Translations under genes and position numbers: made by a program | Assembly (NCBI GenBank): GCA_022781985.1 | Contig: JALESH010000004.1 | Coordinates: forward strand, 1 to 40,974 | Reading direction: 5' to 3' | DNA from: Lachnospiraceae bacterium | Lineage (GTDB): Bacteria; Bacillota; Clostridia; Lachnospirales; Lachnospiraceae | Length of the DNA stretch: 40,974 bases | Notes under the pieces: model-generated | The model's database searches: none | Told to the model about the DNA's origin: nothing | The model's input: only the letters and a program-made list of their open reading frames with translations | Shown: positions 1 to 7,862 of the stretch, piece after piece | Layout of the letters: every line of letters starts with the position of its first letter | Position numbering within the stretch: position 1 is the stretch's first letter

Positions 1-2126
1 TACTGCTTTGTCTGTGCCAGCATGGCCTGTCCTGCCTGCCTGAGTATCTGCTGATTGCTCCAGTCCACCATTTCCCTGGCCATATCCGTATCCCTGATCC
101 GGCTTTCTGCAGCCTGTGTATTCTCCGCCACGTTGTCCATATTCCGTATGGCATGCTCCAGCCTGTTCTGGCAGGCTCCCAGCTGAGCCCTCTGGGTGGA
201 TATCATATCCAGAGCTTCTTTAATAAGGGGAATGGCTTGCCCGGCTCCTTCCTGTGTACTCATATCCACATTCCTTATTCCAAGTCTGTCCACATTTACG
301 GCATTTATACAAATCGAGAAGGTTTCGCCCGGCTCATTGCCGATCTGCAGCACCATCCCACCCCGGGAGGGTGTACCGGTTCCGCCTGTGCCTCCGGTTC
401 CGCCCGTGCCCCCGGTTCCGCCTGTGCCTCCGGTTCCACCTGTGCCCCCGGTTCCACCTGTGCCCCCGGTTCCGCCTGTGCCCCCGGTTCCACCTGTGCC
501 CCCGGTTCCACCTGTGCCCCCGGTTCCGCCTGTGCCCCCGGTTCCGCCTGTGCCCCCGGTTCCACCTGTGCCCCCGGTTCCGCCTGTGCCCCCGGTTCCG
601 CCTGTGCCCCCGGTTCCGCTGCCGGTAGGCCCTGGGGTTCCGGAATGGGTAGCCGAGCCGCCGGATATTACCACATAGCCCGCCGGATATTCATTCATCA
701 CCTCATCATTGGTAATATCCAGCTTAAAAAGCTTATCCTCCCTTTGCACATCAGGCAGCAGGTCATTGTCTGCATAGCTGCCCGTTACCAGGCCTCCTGA
801 TCCGTTTCCTGTGGCTGCCACAAGCTGATGTACAAAACTTGCCCCGTCCCGGGCAAAATTATTTTCAAAGTCAGTGATTCCGCTGTAGGAGCTATTGTCT
901 GCAATGGCCTGATTCAGGCTCTTACCACCCTTTATCTCATCTAAAAGCTTATCCAGCCCCTCCGCCACATCCGCTGGCGCTATGGAGGTTCCCCCATTGG
1001 CCAGGTACCCAAGATACATGGTCGCCAGATAGCCTGTGCCGTAGGCGGAGGCACTGCTGCCGGAGCCCAGCCTGTTGGCCGTACTGCCCAGTATGTTCTG
1101 GATCTCAGCCTCCGAGTGGGACAGGGTAATTCCAAGTCCCCCCTGCACCCAGTCATTGCCGTTATAGGAGCCGCCGGAAGCAGCCTGGGATGTTCCCTCC
1201 TTGAACCATAAGGGAAACTCTTCGGTAAAGCCGAAATTATCCCTCAATCCGATCATCCCGCTGGTCAGGGCCTCATCCATCAAAGCATGCATCATTTCAT
1301 GGGTGACAGTCACCTCCAGCTTCTCCCTGCTGGCCGCAGACAGCTGTCCTGTGCCCGGATTCAGGTTGACCGCCGCCATGTTTACTGCCAGGGTGTAGCC
1401 CAGCTGCATACTGCTGCCGGTACCTCCAAAGCCCAGCTGCACATAAGCCAGGGCTGAAGACCTGCTGTCGGAATAAAGCTTCAGGCCGATTCCAATATCT
1501 GAGCCGTTGAGATAACCAAAGGTATCATCAAAGGTATTTACGATGGCTGCCACCGCCTGGGGCACAATCTCGTTTTGCAGGACACTCTTTAGCACATCAT
1601 ACCCCGCTATCGTGGCATTGCCCGACTGGGTCTGTACCGTCTCCACCTGATGTGCTATCACCTTATAAAATCCCATATTCGGACTGGTGGCGCCGGGCTG
1701 CTGCTCCCAGGTTCCATCCAGCAGATTGACGCCGTTAAACTTGGTCCCAGAGGATACCCTGTCCACCTCTGTCTTCAGCTGTTCCACCTCATCCTGGATA
1801 TCCTTACGCTCAACTGTACTGTAGGTGCCATTTGCCGCCTGCACTGCCAGGGCATTCATCCTCTGCAGTATCTCATGAACCTCGTCCAGGGCACCTTCTG
1901 CAGACTGCACCATGGAGATACCATCCTGCGCATTGGCAGAGGACTGTGTCAGCCCCCGGATCTGCCGCCTCATTCTCTCACTGATGGAAAGTCCCGCTGC
2001 ATCGTCCGCAGATCTGTTGATCCGATAGCCGGACGAGAGCCTCTCGGCTCCCCGGGCCTCCCTACCGGTGACAATGGACAGATACCGCTGATTGCCCATT
2101 GCCATCAGATTATTTTTTACTACCAT
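1..2126 (-). CDS. Flagellin with internal zinc metalloprotease domain (flagellinolysin type), 3' end cut by window edge
   Basis: About 708 residues are visible and the frame stays open to base 1, where the flagellin C-terminus is nearly complete (probably 10-20 residues missing). Residues 1 to about 140 are a classical flagellin D0/D1 helix region, including LSSGYRINRSADDAAGLSIS. The C-terminal ~110 residues are the matching flagellin C-domain (STQRAQLGACQNRLEHA, then RDTDMAREMV). In the variable centre lies HEMMH at residues 276-280 (Glu277 catalytic) and WFKEG with Glu310, a plausible third zinc ligand of a gluzincin or collagenase-like fold. A Gly-Thr-Gly linker of about 80 residues follows. 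The start has a GGAGGAGGT ribosome site 4-5 bases upstream. By family knowledge, flagellinolysins are displayed along the filament and make it proteolytic. That this one is active and assembled is inference. Confidence 0.9.
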   Translation of the reverse strand, partial: MVVKNNLMAMGNQRYLSIVTGREARGAERLSSGYRINRSADDAAGLSISERMRRQIRGLTQSSANAQDGISMVQSAEGALDEVHEILQRMNALAVQAANGTYSTVERKDIQDEVEQLKTEVDRVSSGTKFNGVNLLDGTWEQQPGATSPNMGFYKVIAHQVETVQTQSGNATIAGYDVLKSVLQNEIVPQAVAAIVNTFDDTFGYLNGSDIGIGLKLYSDSRSSALAYVQLGFGGTGSSMQLGYTLAVNMAAVNLNPGTGQLSAASREKLEVTVTHEMMHALMDEALTSGMIGLRDNFGFTEEFPLWFKEGTSQAASGGSYNGNDWVQGGLGITLSHSEAEIQNILGSTANRLGSGSSASAYGTGYLATMYLGYLANGGTSIAPADVAEGLDKLLDEIKGGKSLNQAIADNSSYSGITDFENNFARDGASFVHQLVAATGNGSGGLVTGSYADNDLLPDVQREDKLFKLDITNDEVMNEYPAGYVVISGGSATHSGTPGPTGSGTGGTGGTGGTGGTGGTGGTGGTGGTGGTGGTGGTGGTGGTGGTGGTGGTGGTGGTGGTGGTGGTGGTGGTGGTGGTGGTGTPSRGGMVLQIGNEPGETFSICINAVNVDRLGIRNVDMSTQEGAGQAIPLIKEALDMISTQRAQLGACQNRLEHAIRNMDNVAENTQAAESRIRDTDMAREMVDWSNQQILRQAGQAMLAQTKQ
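376..609. repeat. 13 tandem copies of an 18-bp repeat inside the flagellin gene
   Basis: The unit on the plus strand is CCGGTTCCGCCTGTGCCC with third-position variants (CCG/CCA, CCC/CCT, one CCCGTG). Thirteen full copies are followed by a half copy at 610-618. In the flagellin frame (minus) each unit encodes GTGGTG in circular permutation, so each loss or gain keeps the frame. It lies between the metalloprotease domain and the C-terminal flagellin domain and probably forms a flexible surface linker. Copy number is likely to vary between isolates by slippage or recombination (inference). Confidence 0.9.
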
Positions 2127-2186
2127 AGATACCTCCTCCAATCCCCGCACTCTTCCTGATACGCACCCCCATTACTGTTTTTTTAA

Positions 2187-2214
2187 TATATAATATAACA
2201 TATCCCCCAGTCAA
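2187..2214 (-). promoter_or_regulatory. Possible sigma-A type promoter of the flagellin gene
   Basis: Reading the minus strand, TTGACT (2214-2209) is followed after 16 bases by TATATA (2192-2187), in an AT-rich run about 60 bases before the start codon. I could not find a clean sigma-28 motif (TAAA then GCCGATAA), which would be expected for a flagellin, so the assignment is weak. Confidence 0.3.
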
Positions 2215-2273
2215 TTCCTTTGGGTCGAAAAAAGATAGATTTTGTACTTTTCTGCATGTTCGGCCCTATTATT

Positions 2274-4154
2274 CTACTCCCGGCTCCCCCTCATGGCTCT
2301 CATGGCATTCAATATGGCGATCACGGCCACCCCCACATCTGCAAAAACTGCTGCCCACATGCTGGCCGCACCCAGGGCAGCCAGCAGGAGTACCAGCACC
2401 TTGATCCCTATGGCAAATACAATATTCTGCTTTACAATAGCCAGGGTTCTCTTTGAAATCCTGACAGCCTTCATAATCTTGGAGGGCTCATCCGTCATAA
2501 TGACCACATCTGCGGCCTCTATGGCTGCATCGGAGCCAAGGCCCCCCATGGCAATGCCGATATCTGCCCGAGCCAGCACAGGTGCATCATTCATACCATC
2601 ACCCACAAATACCAGCTTTCCTCCGGGAGACCTCTCTGCCAGCAGCTGCTCTACCCGCTCCACCTTGTCTCCCGGCATCAGGCCGGCATATACCTGGCTG
2701 ATGCCCAGCCCTTCTGCCACCTGCTCTGCTGCCTCCCTTCTGTCGCCTGTAAGCATGACGATCTTCTTTATCCCGCCTGCCTTCAGTGCCTCCACTGCGG
2801 CCTTTGCATCACTCTTGATCTCGTCGGCTATCAGAATATAGCCCAGATACTCCTTCCCTCTGCCCACATGCACGATAGTTCCGGCTTCCTCTGCATCTGC
2901 CGGAGCCAGGCCAAGACGCTTCATCAGCTTGTCATTCCCCACATAGACCTGCTTTCCGTCCAGAGTGGCACAGACACCTTCCCCTGCTGCCTCCTCTGCC
3001 TCCTGCAGGCGGGAACCGTCTATCTCCTTTCCATAGGCAGCAAGCAGAGACCCGGAAATGGGATGATTGGAGCAGCTTTCAGCATAGGCTGCAGTCCTCA
3101 GCAGCTCCTCTTCCGTTACCCCCTCCTTCCGGGGGAAAACTCCCATCACCTTGAAGGTTCCCTGGGTCAGAGTCCCCGTTTTATCCATAACCACCACCTC
3201 GGTGGCTGCCAAAGCCTCCAGATAGTTGCTGCCTTTCACCAGGATCCCCTCTTTGCCGGCACCCCCCAGCCCACCGAAGAAGCTCAGGGGAATACTGATC
3301 ACCAATGCACAGGGACAGGAGATCACCAGAAAGCTGAGTGCCCTGTAGACCCACTCCGTCCAGCCTCCCCCCAGCAGCAAAGGAGGGAGCAGCGCCAGCA
3401 GCACTGCACAGGCCACCACAATAGGTGTATAGTATCTGGAAAATCTGGTGATAAAATGCTCCGCCTCGGATTTTTTACTGCCTGCATTTTCTACCAGATC
3501 CAGGATTCGGGCTACTGTAGATTCTTCATACTTTTTGGTTGTCCGTATCTCCAGTACCCCGGACAGGCTGACACAGCCGCTGACCACGTCCTCTCCCTCC
3601 GCCACATCCCTGGGCAGGCTTTCCCCTGTCAATGCCATGGTATCCAGAGAAGACCGGCCTCTGATCACTACGCCGTCCAGAGGAATCCTCTCTCCCGGCT
3701 TCACCAGAATGGTTTCACCCACTGCCACCTCCTCCGGATCCACCGCCTGTGTCTCTCCCTCCCTGACCACGCAGGCATAATCAGGACGGATATCCATCAG
3801 GTCCGAAATGGACTTTCTGGACCTGTTCACCGCATAGGACTGGAAGCACTCTCCCACCTGGTAAAAAAGCATGACTGCTACGGCCTCCTGATATTCCCCC
3901 ACCAGAAAAGCACCTGCGGTGGCTGTCATCATCAGAAAGTTTTCATCCAGGATTCTCCTGTTGCCCAGATTTTTTACCGCGTTCCTGACTACATCGCCGC
4001 CGATGATAAAATAGGCTGCCAGATAAACGAGAAGCTCCAGGCTGACTGCCCTGGCTTCACTGTAAGGAAAAAAAAGGGAAAGCAGGACTGCTGCCAGGTA
4101 AACCACCGCCCCTGCACTCACCCGCCTGATTCTTTTCACTAATTTTTTGCTCAT
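2274..4154 (-). CDS. Zn2+/Cd2+/Pb2+-exporting P-type ATPase (P1B-2 subgroup)
   Basis: The 626-residue membrane ATPase probably pumps divalent soft metals out of the cell. Visible motifs are TGES at 176-179, the ion-binding CPC at 280-282 in a membrane helix, the phosphorylated Asp324 in DKTGT, the HP motif in SNHPIS, and the hinge GDGMNDAP. Near the C-terminus are a Lys in GIKVLVLLLA and an Asp in FADVGVAVIAIL. These match the conserved Lys/Asp pair that marks the Zn/Cd/Pb group and argues against a copper pump. The usual N-terminal HMA domain is absent; it is a separate gene 13 bases upstream. The start has GAGG five bases before ATG. It is the last gene of the arsR-HMA-ATPase operon. Confidence 0.93.
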   Translation of the reverse strand: MSKKLVKRIRRVSAGAVVYLAAVLLSLFFPYSEARAVSLELLVYLAAYFIIGGDVVRNAVKNLGNRRILDENFLMMTATAGAFLVGEYQEAVAVMLFYQVGECFQSYAVNRSRKSISDLMDIRPDYACVVREGETQAVDPEEVAVGETILVKPGERIPLDGVVIRGRSSLDTMALTGESLPRDVAEGEDVVSGCVSLSGVLEIRTTKKYEESTVARILDLVENAGSKKSEAEHFITRFSRYYTPIVVACAVLLALLPPLLLGGGWTEWVYRALSFLVISCPCALVISIPLSFFGGLGGAGKEGILVKGSNYLEALAATEVVVMDKTGTLTQGTFKVMGVFPRKEGVTEEELLRTAAYAESCSNHPISGSLLAAYGKEIDGSRLQEAEEAAGEGVCATLDGKQVYVGNDKLMKRLGLAPADAEEAGTIVHVGRGKEYLGYILIADEIKSDAKAAVEALKAGGIKKIVMLTGDRREAAEQVAEGLGISQVYAGLMPGDKVERVEQLLAERSPGGKLVFVGDGMNDAPVLARADIGIAMGGLGSDAAIEAADVVIMTDEPSKIMKAVRISKRTLAIVKQNIVFAIGIKVLVLLLAALGAASMWAAVFADVGVAVIAILNAMRAMRGSRE

Positions 4155-4167
4155 GTCTTCCTCGATT

Positions 4168-4389
4168 CTATTTCTCTGTCACCTCTACATCAGGTTCCAA
4201 TTTCTTTACTATTTTTTTGATTTCCTTTGTGATGCTGTCCGCCCTGGCATCCTCTACCTCCACCACCAGCTTCTGGGTGAGAAAGGTCATCCTGCTGCTG
4301 CTCACTCCCTCCAGCCTGCCTACCGCTTTTTCAATTTCTGCTGCGCAGTGTGCGCAGTCCAAATCCTCCAATATATAGGTTTTCTTCAT
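4168..4389 (-). CDS. Stand-alone heavy-metal-associated (HMA) domain protein
   Basis: This protein of about 73 residues has the ferredoxin-like HMA fold signature, with metal-binding Cys-Ala-His-Cys in LEDLDCAHCAAEIEKAV near the N-terminus. It lies between the repressor and the ATPase genes, so it most likely hands metal to the pump in place of a fused N-terminal domain. The ATG chosen (MKKTYILED) sits 10 bases after GGAG; an ATG at 4395 with 4-base spacing is equally possible, and the longest frame begins at 4410. The C-terminal half is rich in Lys and Glu. Confidence 0.88.
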   Translation of the reverse strand: MKKTYILEDLDCAHCAAEIEKAVGRLEGVSSSRMTFLTQKLVVEVEDARADSITKEIKKIVKKLEPDVEVTEK

Positions 4390-4434
4390 TTCCATCCCGC
4401 TCCTTTCCATTGTCTGTCTCTGATTATCATTCTC

Positions 4435-4812
4435 TTACTCCTCTTCAATATGCTCCAGGCCCTGACTTAAAATAGTCTCAATATGGCTGTCAGCCAGTGC
4501 ATAAAATATTGCCTTCCCCTCTCTCCTGCTCCTCACCAGATCCATCTGCTTCAGTGTACGGAGCTGATGGGAAACAGCAGACGATGTCATATTCAGTATC
4601 TGTGCCAGATCACAGACACATACCTCCGAGTACATGAGTACATAGAGTATTTTAATCCTGGTGGAATCTGCAAACACCTTAAAAAAATCTGCCAGATCGT
4701 ACAGTTTATCCTCCTCCGGCATCTGTGCATTTACCTTTTCCGATATCTCCTCATGAGGTTCATGCATGTACTCACATCCCCACTCCTCCGCCTGCTCCCT
4801 TCTGTCTTTCAT
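4435..4812 (-). CDS. ArsR/SmtB-family metal-sensing repressor (CadC/CzrA-like)
   Basis: This 125-residue winged-helix repressor has its recognition helix around MTSSAVSHQLRTLKQ (75-90). Two sets of metal ligands can be read. Cys65 and Cys67 in EVCVCDL, possibly with Cys13 in the N-terminal arm, resemble the alpha3N Cd/Pb site of CadC. Asp108-x-His110-x10-His121-xx-Glu124 matches the alpha5 Zn site of SmtB/CzrA exactly. It heads the operon with the HMA protein and P-type ATPase and probably represses it until metal binds. GGAG lies 13 bases before ATG, which is rather far; the Met at residue 16 is an alternative start. Confidence 0.92.
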   Translation of the reverse strand: MKDRREQAEEWGCEYMHEPHEEISEKVNAQMPEEDKLYDLADFFKVFADSTRIKILYVLMYSEVCVCDLAQILNMTSSAVSHQLRTLKQMDLVRSRREGKAIFYALADSHIETILSQGLEHIEEE

Positions 4813-4931
4813 CCTGATTTACACACTCCTTTCAACGCCTCCAGCCCCTGGTTCCTCCCTGCTGCCTTCCAGCTTCGCCAGCACGGCCTCAGAGCATGAA
4901 GTCTGCATTTTGTCTTTGACGCTCAAACAAT

Positions 4932-4961
4932 AAAACACATGAACAATTATTCATATGTTTT
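4932..4961. promoter_or_regulatory. ArsR-type operator (imperfect palindrome)
   Basis: The core ATGAACAATTATTCAT (4939-4954) has the TGAA-N6-TTCA layout of SmtB/CzrA/CadC operators. It is extended by AAAACAC and ATGTTTT arms with one mismatch. It adjoins the -10 box of the operon promoter, so repressor binding would block polymerase. Confidence 0.8.
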
Positions 4962-4989
4962 ATTATATCACCTTATTTTATCCTGTCAA
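4962..4989 (-). promoter_or_regulatory. Consensus sigma-A promoter of the metal-resistance operon
   Basis: On the minus strand TTGACA (4989-4984), 16 bases, then TATAAT (4967-4962). Both hexamers are perfect consensus. The palindromic operator starts directly downstream of the -10 box. Confidence 0.8.
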
Positions 4990-5083
4990 TATCCCCCATA
5001 CAAAAATCAGACCGGAGGAAATCCCCCTCATAGGAAATCTCCCCCGGTCTGCCGCCTGAGCCTGCCGGAAGCCACTGATCGAT

Positions 5084-5989
5084 TTATTTTTCATGCCGCT
5101 CGGCAATAGACTGGACAGAGGATGCATACTCTGTAGGTGTCATTCCGCTCAGCTTCTTGAACTGCCTGGAAAAATAGTGGATGCTATTATATCCCAGGGC
5201 TTCAGCGATCTGGGAAAAATTCATCTTTTTGCTGCGTATCAGCTGCTTGGCTGCATTGATCTTCATCATGGAGAAATAGTCGATGATGCCGCAGCCGGTA
5301 TTGTCCCTGAAGATCTTCTGCAGCAGGGAACGTCCTACCAGATTGTCCCTGCAGATCCGCTCTATGGTAAGCTGCTCATGGATGTTCTCCTCCATATAGG
5401 CTATGACGTTATAAAAGAGCTCATCCTCGCTTCTTCTGCGCTTGGATTTGGGAATCGAGGCAAGCGAGCTGTCATTGCCGCTGTTGCGTACAAGATGGAT
5501 CAGCAGCTGCTGCAGATACATCTGGATCATCTGCTCGGAAGCAAAGGGGATGCTGCCCTCCTCCCTCCGGACCAGCTGCTCACACCAGGTATCGTTGAGC
5601 CTGCTGGAATAGGTCATCCTGGCTTCCTTGATGATGTTTCCCAGCAGAGTCCGCTCAGCAGGACCGATCTCCAGAATCTTATCCTGGAAAAAATCCATGG
5701 CCGGAGAACTGCACTCAAATCCGATCACCACCAGGTTGGGAGCCACCACTCCATTGGCCAGCACATTGTGAAATTCATTGGGCTTGTGGAAAATAATCTG
5801 ATCCTTATTCAGAATATGAACAGCCTCTCCCGCTGCCACATTCACCGTGCCCTTATCCACATATAAAAATTCCCAGAAGTCATGAGCCTCCCCTTCATAA
5901 ACAAAATCACACATATATTCGAAATAGTGGATGGAAATGATCTTGTCTATGGTCAGCTCTTTTTTTAAAGTAATGCTTTTATAAACCAT
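5084..5989 (-). CDS. AraC-family transcriptional regulator with cupin sensor domain
   Basis: This is a regulator of about 301 residues. The N-terminal half looks like the AraC cupin (AHDFWEFLYVDKGTV, then FHKPNEFHNV), which binds a small ligand. The C-terminal ~100 residues hold two helix-turn-helix motifs, the second in FSQIAEALGYNSIHYFSRQF followed by SGMTPTEYA. The ATG used (MVYKSITLKK) follows GGGGAG by four bases; the upstream ATG at 6001 has no ribosome site. It diverges from the nucleotidyltransferase gene at 6167, which may be its target, though this is only positional. The ligand is unknown. Confidence 0.88.
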   Translation of the reverse strand: MVYKSITLKKELTIDKIISIHYFEYMCDFVYEGEAHDFWEFLYVDKGTVNVAAGEAVHILNKDQIIFHKPNEFHNVLANGVVAPNLVVIGFECSSPAMDFFQDKILEIGPAERTLLGNIIKEARMTYSSRLNDTWCEQLVRREEGSIPFASEQMIQMYLQQLLIHLVRNSGNDSSLASIPKSKRRRSEDELFYNVIAYMEENIHEQLTIERICRDNLVGRSLLQKIFRDNTGCGIIDYFSMMKINAAKQLIRSKKMNFSQIAEALGYNSIHYFSRQFKKLSGMTPTEYASSVQSIAERHEK

Positions 5990-6166
5990 ACGGCTCCCCA
6001 TTCAGCATATTTTAACAATAAGATGCATAATTGTATAAAGAAATATGATAGGCTTTTTCTTTATAATGATGTTAAATACCATACTGAAAGTATAAATGAA
6101 ATGTGCAGAAAAAGAAAGCACTGAATTGCAAATGAAATCAATATGGGGGCTAAAGGAGGACATGAA

Positions 6167-7093
6167 ATGAAAAAACCGGTTTTGGTAATTATGGCAGCAG
6201 GGATGGGGAGCCGCTACGGCGGCTTGAAGCAGATCGATCCGGTGGACGATCAGGGACACATCATCATGGACTTTTCTCTGTTTGATGCTGTCAAAGCAGG
6301 CTTTGAAAAGGTAATCTTTGTTATAAAAAAGGAAAATGAGAAGGATTTCAAAGAGGTGATCGGAGACAGGATCGCTAAAGTGATGCAGACAGAATATGCC
6401 TTCCAGAATATAGACGACATTCCGTCGCCCTTTACAGTACCTGAGGGCCGTGTAAAGCCCTGGGGCACAGCCCACGCAGTACTCAGCTGCAGGGAGCTGA
6501 TCGACAGCCCCTTCGTGGTGATCAACGCGGATGACTACTATGGACGGAGTGCTTTTGCACAGCTCTATGACTACCTTGTCTCTCATGAGGATGGGGAAAA
6601 ATACCAGTATGCCATGGTTGGCTATGTACTGGAAAATACCCTGACCGAAAACGGACATGTGGCAAGAGGGGTCTGCCTGACAGATGAGAACAGCCATCTG
6701 GCAGAGATCACCGAAAGAACCCGTATTGAGCGGAAAGGAGATGAAACTGCTTACACAGAGGATGACGGAGCCACCTGGCACGTGATTCCTGCCGGAAGCA
6801 TCGTTTCCATGAATATGTGGGGCTTTACCTCCGGCTTTATGAAGGAGCTGGAGGCGGGCTTTGCCCCCTTCCTGGAAAAAGGCCTGCAGGAAAATCCTCT
6901 GAAATGCGAATACTTCCTGCCCAGTGTAGTAGACAGGCTGATTACGGAGGATAAGGCTGAGGTCACCGTACTGAAATCCTTTGACCGCTGGTACGGTGTA
7001 ACCTATAAGGAGGATAAGCAGACCGTCATGGATGCCATTGCAAAGATGAAGGCAGACGGCCTTTACCCGCAGAAGCTCTGGAACGAAAACTGA
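6167..7093 (+). CDS. NTP-transferase family nucleotidyltransferase
   Basis: This 308-residue protein has the sugar-nucleotidyltransferase signature AAGMGSRYGGLKQ at residues 10-22, which binds the nucleotide, and VINADDYYGRSAF, whose Asp pair probably coordinates Mg2+. It most likely couples an NTP to a sugar phosphate or other phosphorylated metabolite, but the substrate cannot be read from the sequence. The start at 6167 is supported by AAAGGAGG seven bases upstream; the in-frame ATG at 6143 would lie in front of that site. It appears monocistronic, with a hairpin terminator 15 bases after the stop. Confidence 0.85.
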   Translation: MKKPVLVIMAAGMGSRYGGLKQIDPVDDQGHIIMDFSLFDAVKAGFEKVIFVIKKENEKDFKEVIGDRIAKVMQTEYAFQNIDDIPSPFTVPEGRVKPWGTAHAVLSCRELIDSPFVVINADDYYGRSAFAQLYDYLVSHEDGEKYQYAMVGYVLENTLTENGHVARGVCLTDENSHLAEITERTRIERKGDETAYTEDDGATWHVIPAGSIVSMNMWGFTSGFMKELEAGFAPFLEKGLQENPLKCEYFLPSVVDRLITEDKAEVTVLKSFDRWYGVTYKEDKQTVMDAIAKMKADGLYPQKLWNEN

Positions 7094-7106
7094 TCCCTGA
7101 ACAGCA

Positions 7107-7141
7107 AAAAGCCGGCAGTGCATAAGCATCTGTCGGCTTTG
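7107..7141. terminator. Hairpin between convergent genes
   Basis: The arms AAAGCCGGCAG and CTGTCGGCTTT pair over 11 positions with one G-T pair and a 12-base loop. They are flanked by A and T runs, so the hairpin could stop transcription from either side (the nucleotidyltransferase on plus, the flavoprotein on minus). Confidence 0.75.
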
Positions 7142-7168
7142 CCTGATCCCATGGTCTGAGCAAGCGGA

Positions 7169-7789
7169 TTACCTGATAAAATTTGTCCTCACCGGCGTTT
7201 CCTCCTCCGGCACGGAAATTCCGAACCTTCTACCTGCCTCCAGGCATTTTAAAAGCCATGCCATATTTCTGCCCAGCACTCTCATGGTCTGCATTCCCTC
7301 CAGATCCTGCCTCACCTCCTCCGGTGTATTCCCATGTACCATGGTCCAGTATCTGGAAGATACGATGGGCATATTTCTGATAGAGAAATATTTGCAGAGT
7401 CCGTCCAGGCTGGCAGTAGTGCCCGCCCGTCTTGCAGACACCACTGCCGCTGCCGGTTTGTAGGCAAAGCATTTGCCTGCATAGAATATACGATCCAGCA
7501 GGGCCAGCAGCCCGCCGTTAGGTGATGCAAAATATACAGGAGAACCTATCACATAGCCATCAGCCTCCTCAGCTTTTGCCAGGATCTGATTCACCCCATC
7601 GTCATCAAAGACGCAGCGTCCCCTGCCCACACAGCCCTTACAGCCGATACAGCCACGAACCGGAGCCTTACCTGTCCAGAATATCTCCGTATCTATTCCT
7701 TCCTTTTCCAGCTCTCCTGCGACCTCTCCCAGCGCAGTATAGGTACAGCCCTTCTCATTGGGGCTTCCATTGATCAGCAAAACCTTCAT
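7169..7789 (-). CDS. Iron-sulfur flavoprotein / NADPH-dependent FMN reductase family
   Basis: This 206-residue flavodoxin-fold oxidoreductase begins MKVLLINGSPNEKG, the FMN-phosphate loop. Cys47-x2-Cys50-x2-Cys53-x5-Cys59 matches the compact cluster motif of Isf-type iron-sulfur flavoproteins. GSPVYFASPNG is the second flavin-contact loop. The ATG at 7789 has GGAAG seven bases upstream; the longer frame from 7825 lacks one. It is probably a cytoplasmic electron-transfer protein or quinone/nitro-type reductase. The physiological partner is not evident. Confidence 0.85.
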   Translation of the reverse strand: MKVLLINGSPNEKGCTYTALGEVAGELEKEGIDTEIFWTGKAPVRGCIGCKGCVGRGRCVFDDDGVNQILAKAEEADGYVIGSPVYFASPNGGLLALLDRIFYAGKCFAYKPAAAVVSARRAGTTASLDGLCKYFSIRNMPIVSSRYWTMVHGNTPEEVRQDLEGMQTMRVLGRNMAWLLKCLEAGRRFGISVPEEETPVRTNFIR

Positions 7790-7862
7790 AACATTACTTC
7801 CATTTCTTTTTGATGATATATACAAAACCTGTTATAAGATATCTATGGTACCTTTCAGCATT

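Noticed and set aside
376..618. Tandem 18-bp repeats as a CRISPR array
   Set aside because: The units are contiguous with no spacers and lie in frame inside the flagellin coding sequence; this is a coding minisatellite.
153..800. Plus-strand reading frames rich in Pro-Val or Cys-Ala-Pro repeats, and a minus-strand frame rich in Glu-Pro-Gly
   Set aside because: They are shadow frames of the Gly-Thr-Gly repeat of the flagellin on the minus strand, with no ribosome site or family features.
2140..2270. Sigma-28 promoter for the flagellin gene
   Set aside because: I looked for TAAA-N15-GCCGATAA on the minus strand. The nearest match (AAAG...GGGGATAT) has wrong spacing and weak bases, so only a sigma-A-like possibility is listed.
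2868..4142. 424-codon plus-strand frame opposite the P-type ATPase
   Set aside because: It is the antisense of a well-supported ATPase gene; the composition (His, Cys, Gln rich) is typical of shadow frames.
6002..7129. 375-codon minus-strand frame opposite the nucleotidyltransferase
   Set aside because: It is antisense to a gene with clear motifs and ribosome site, and has no recognisable domain itself.
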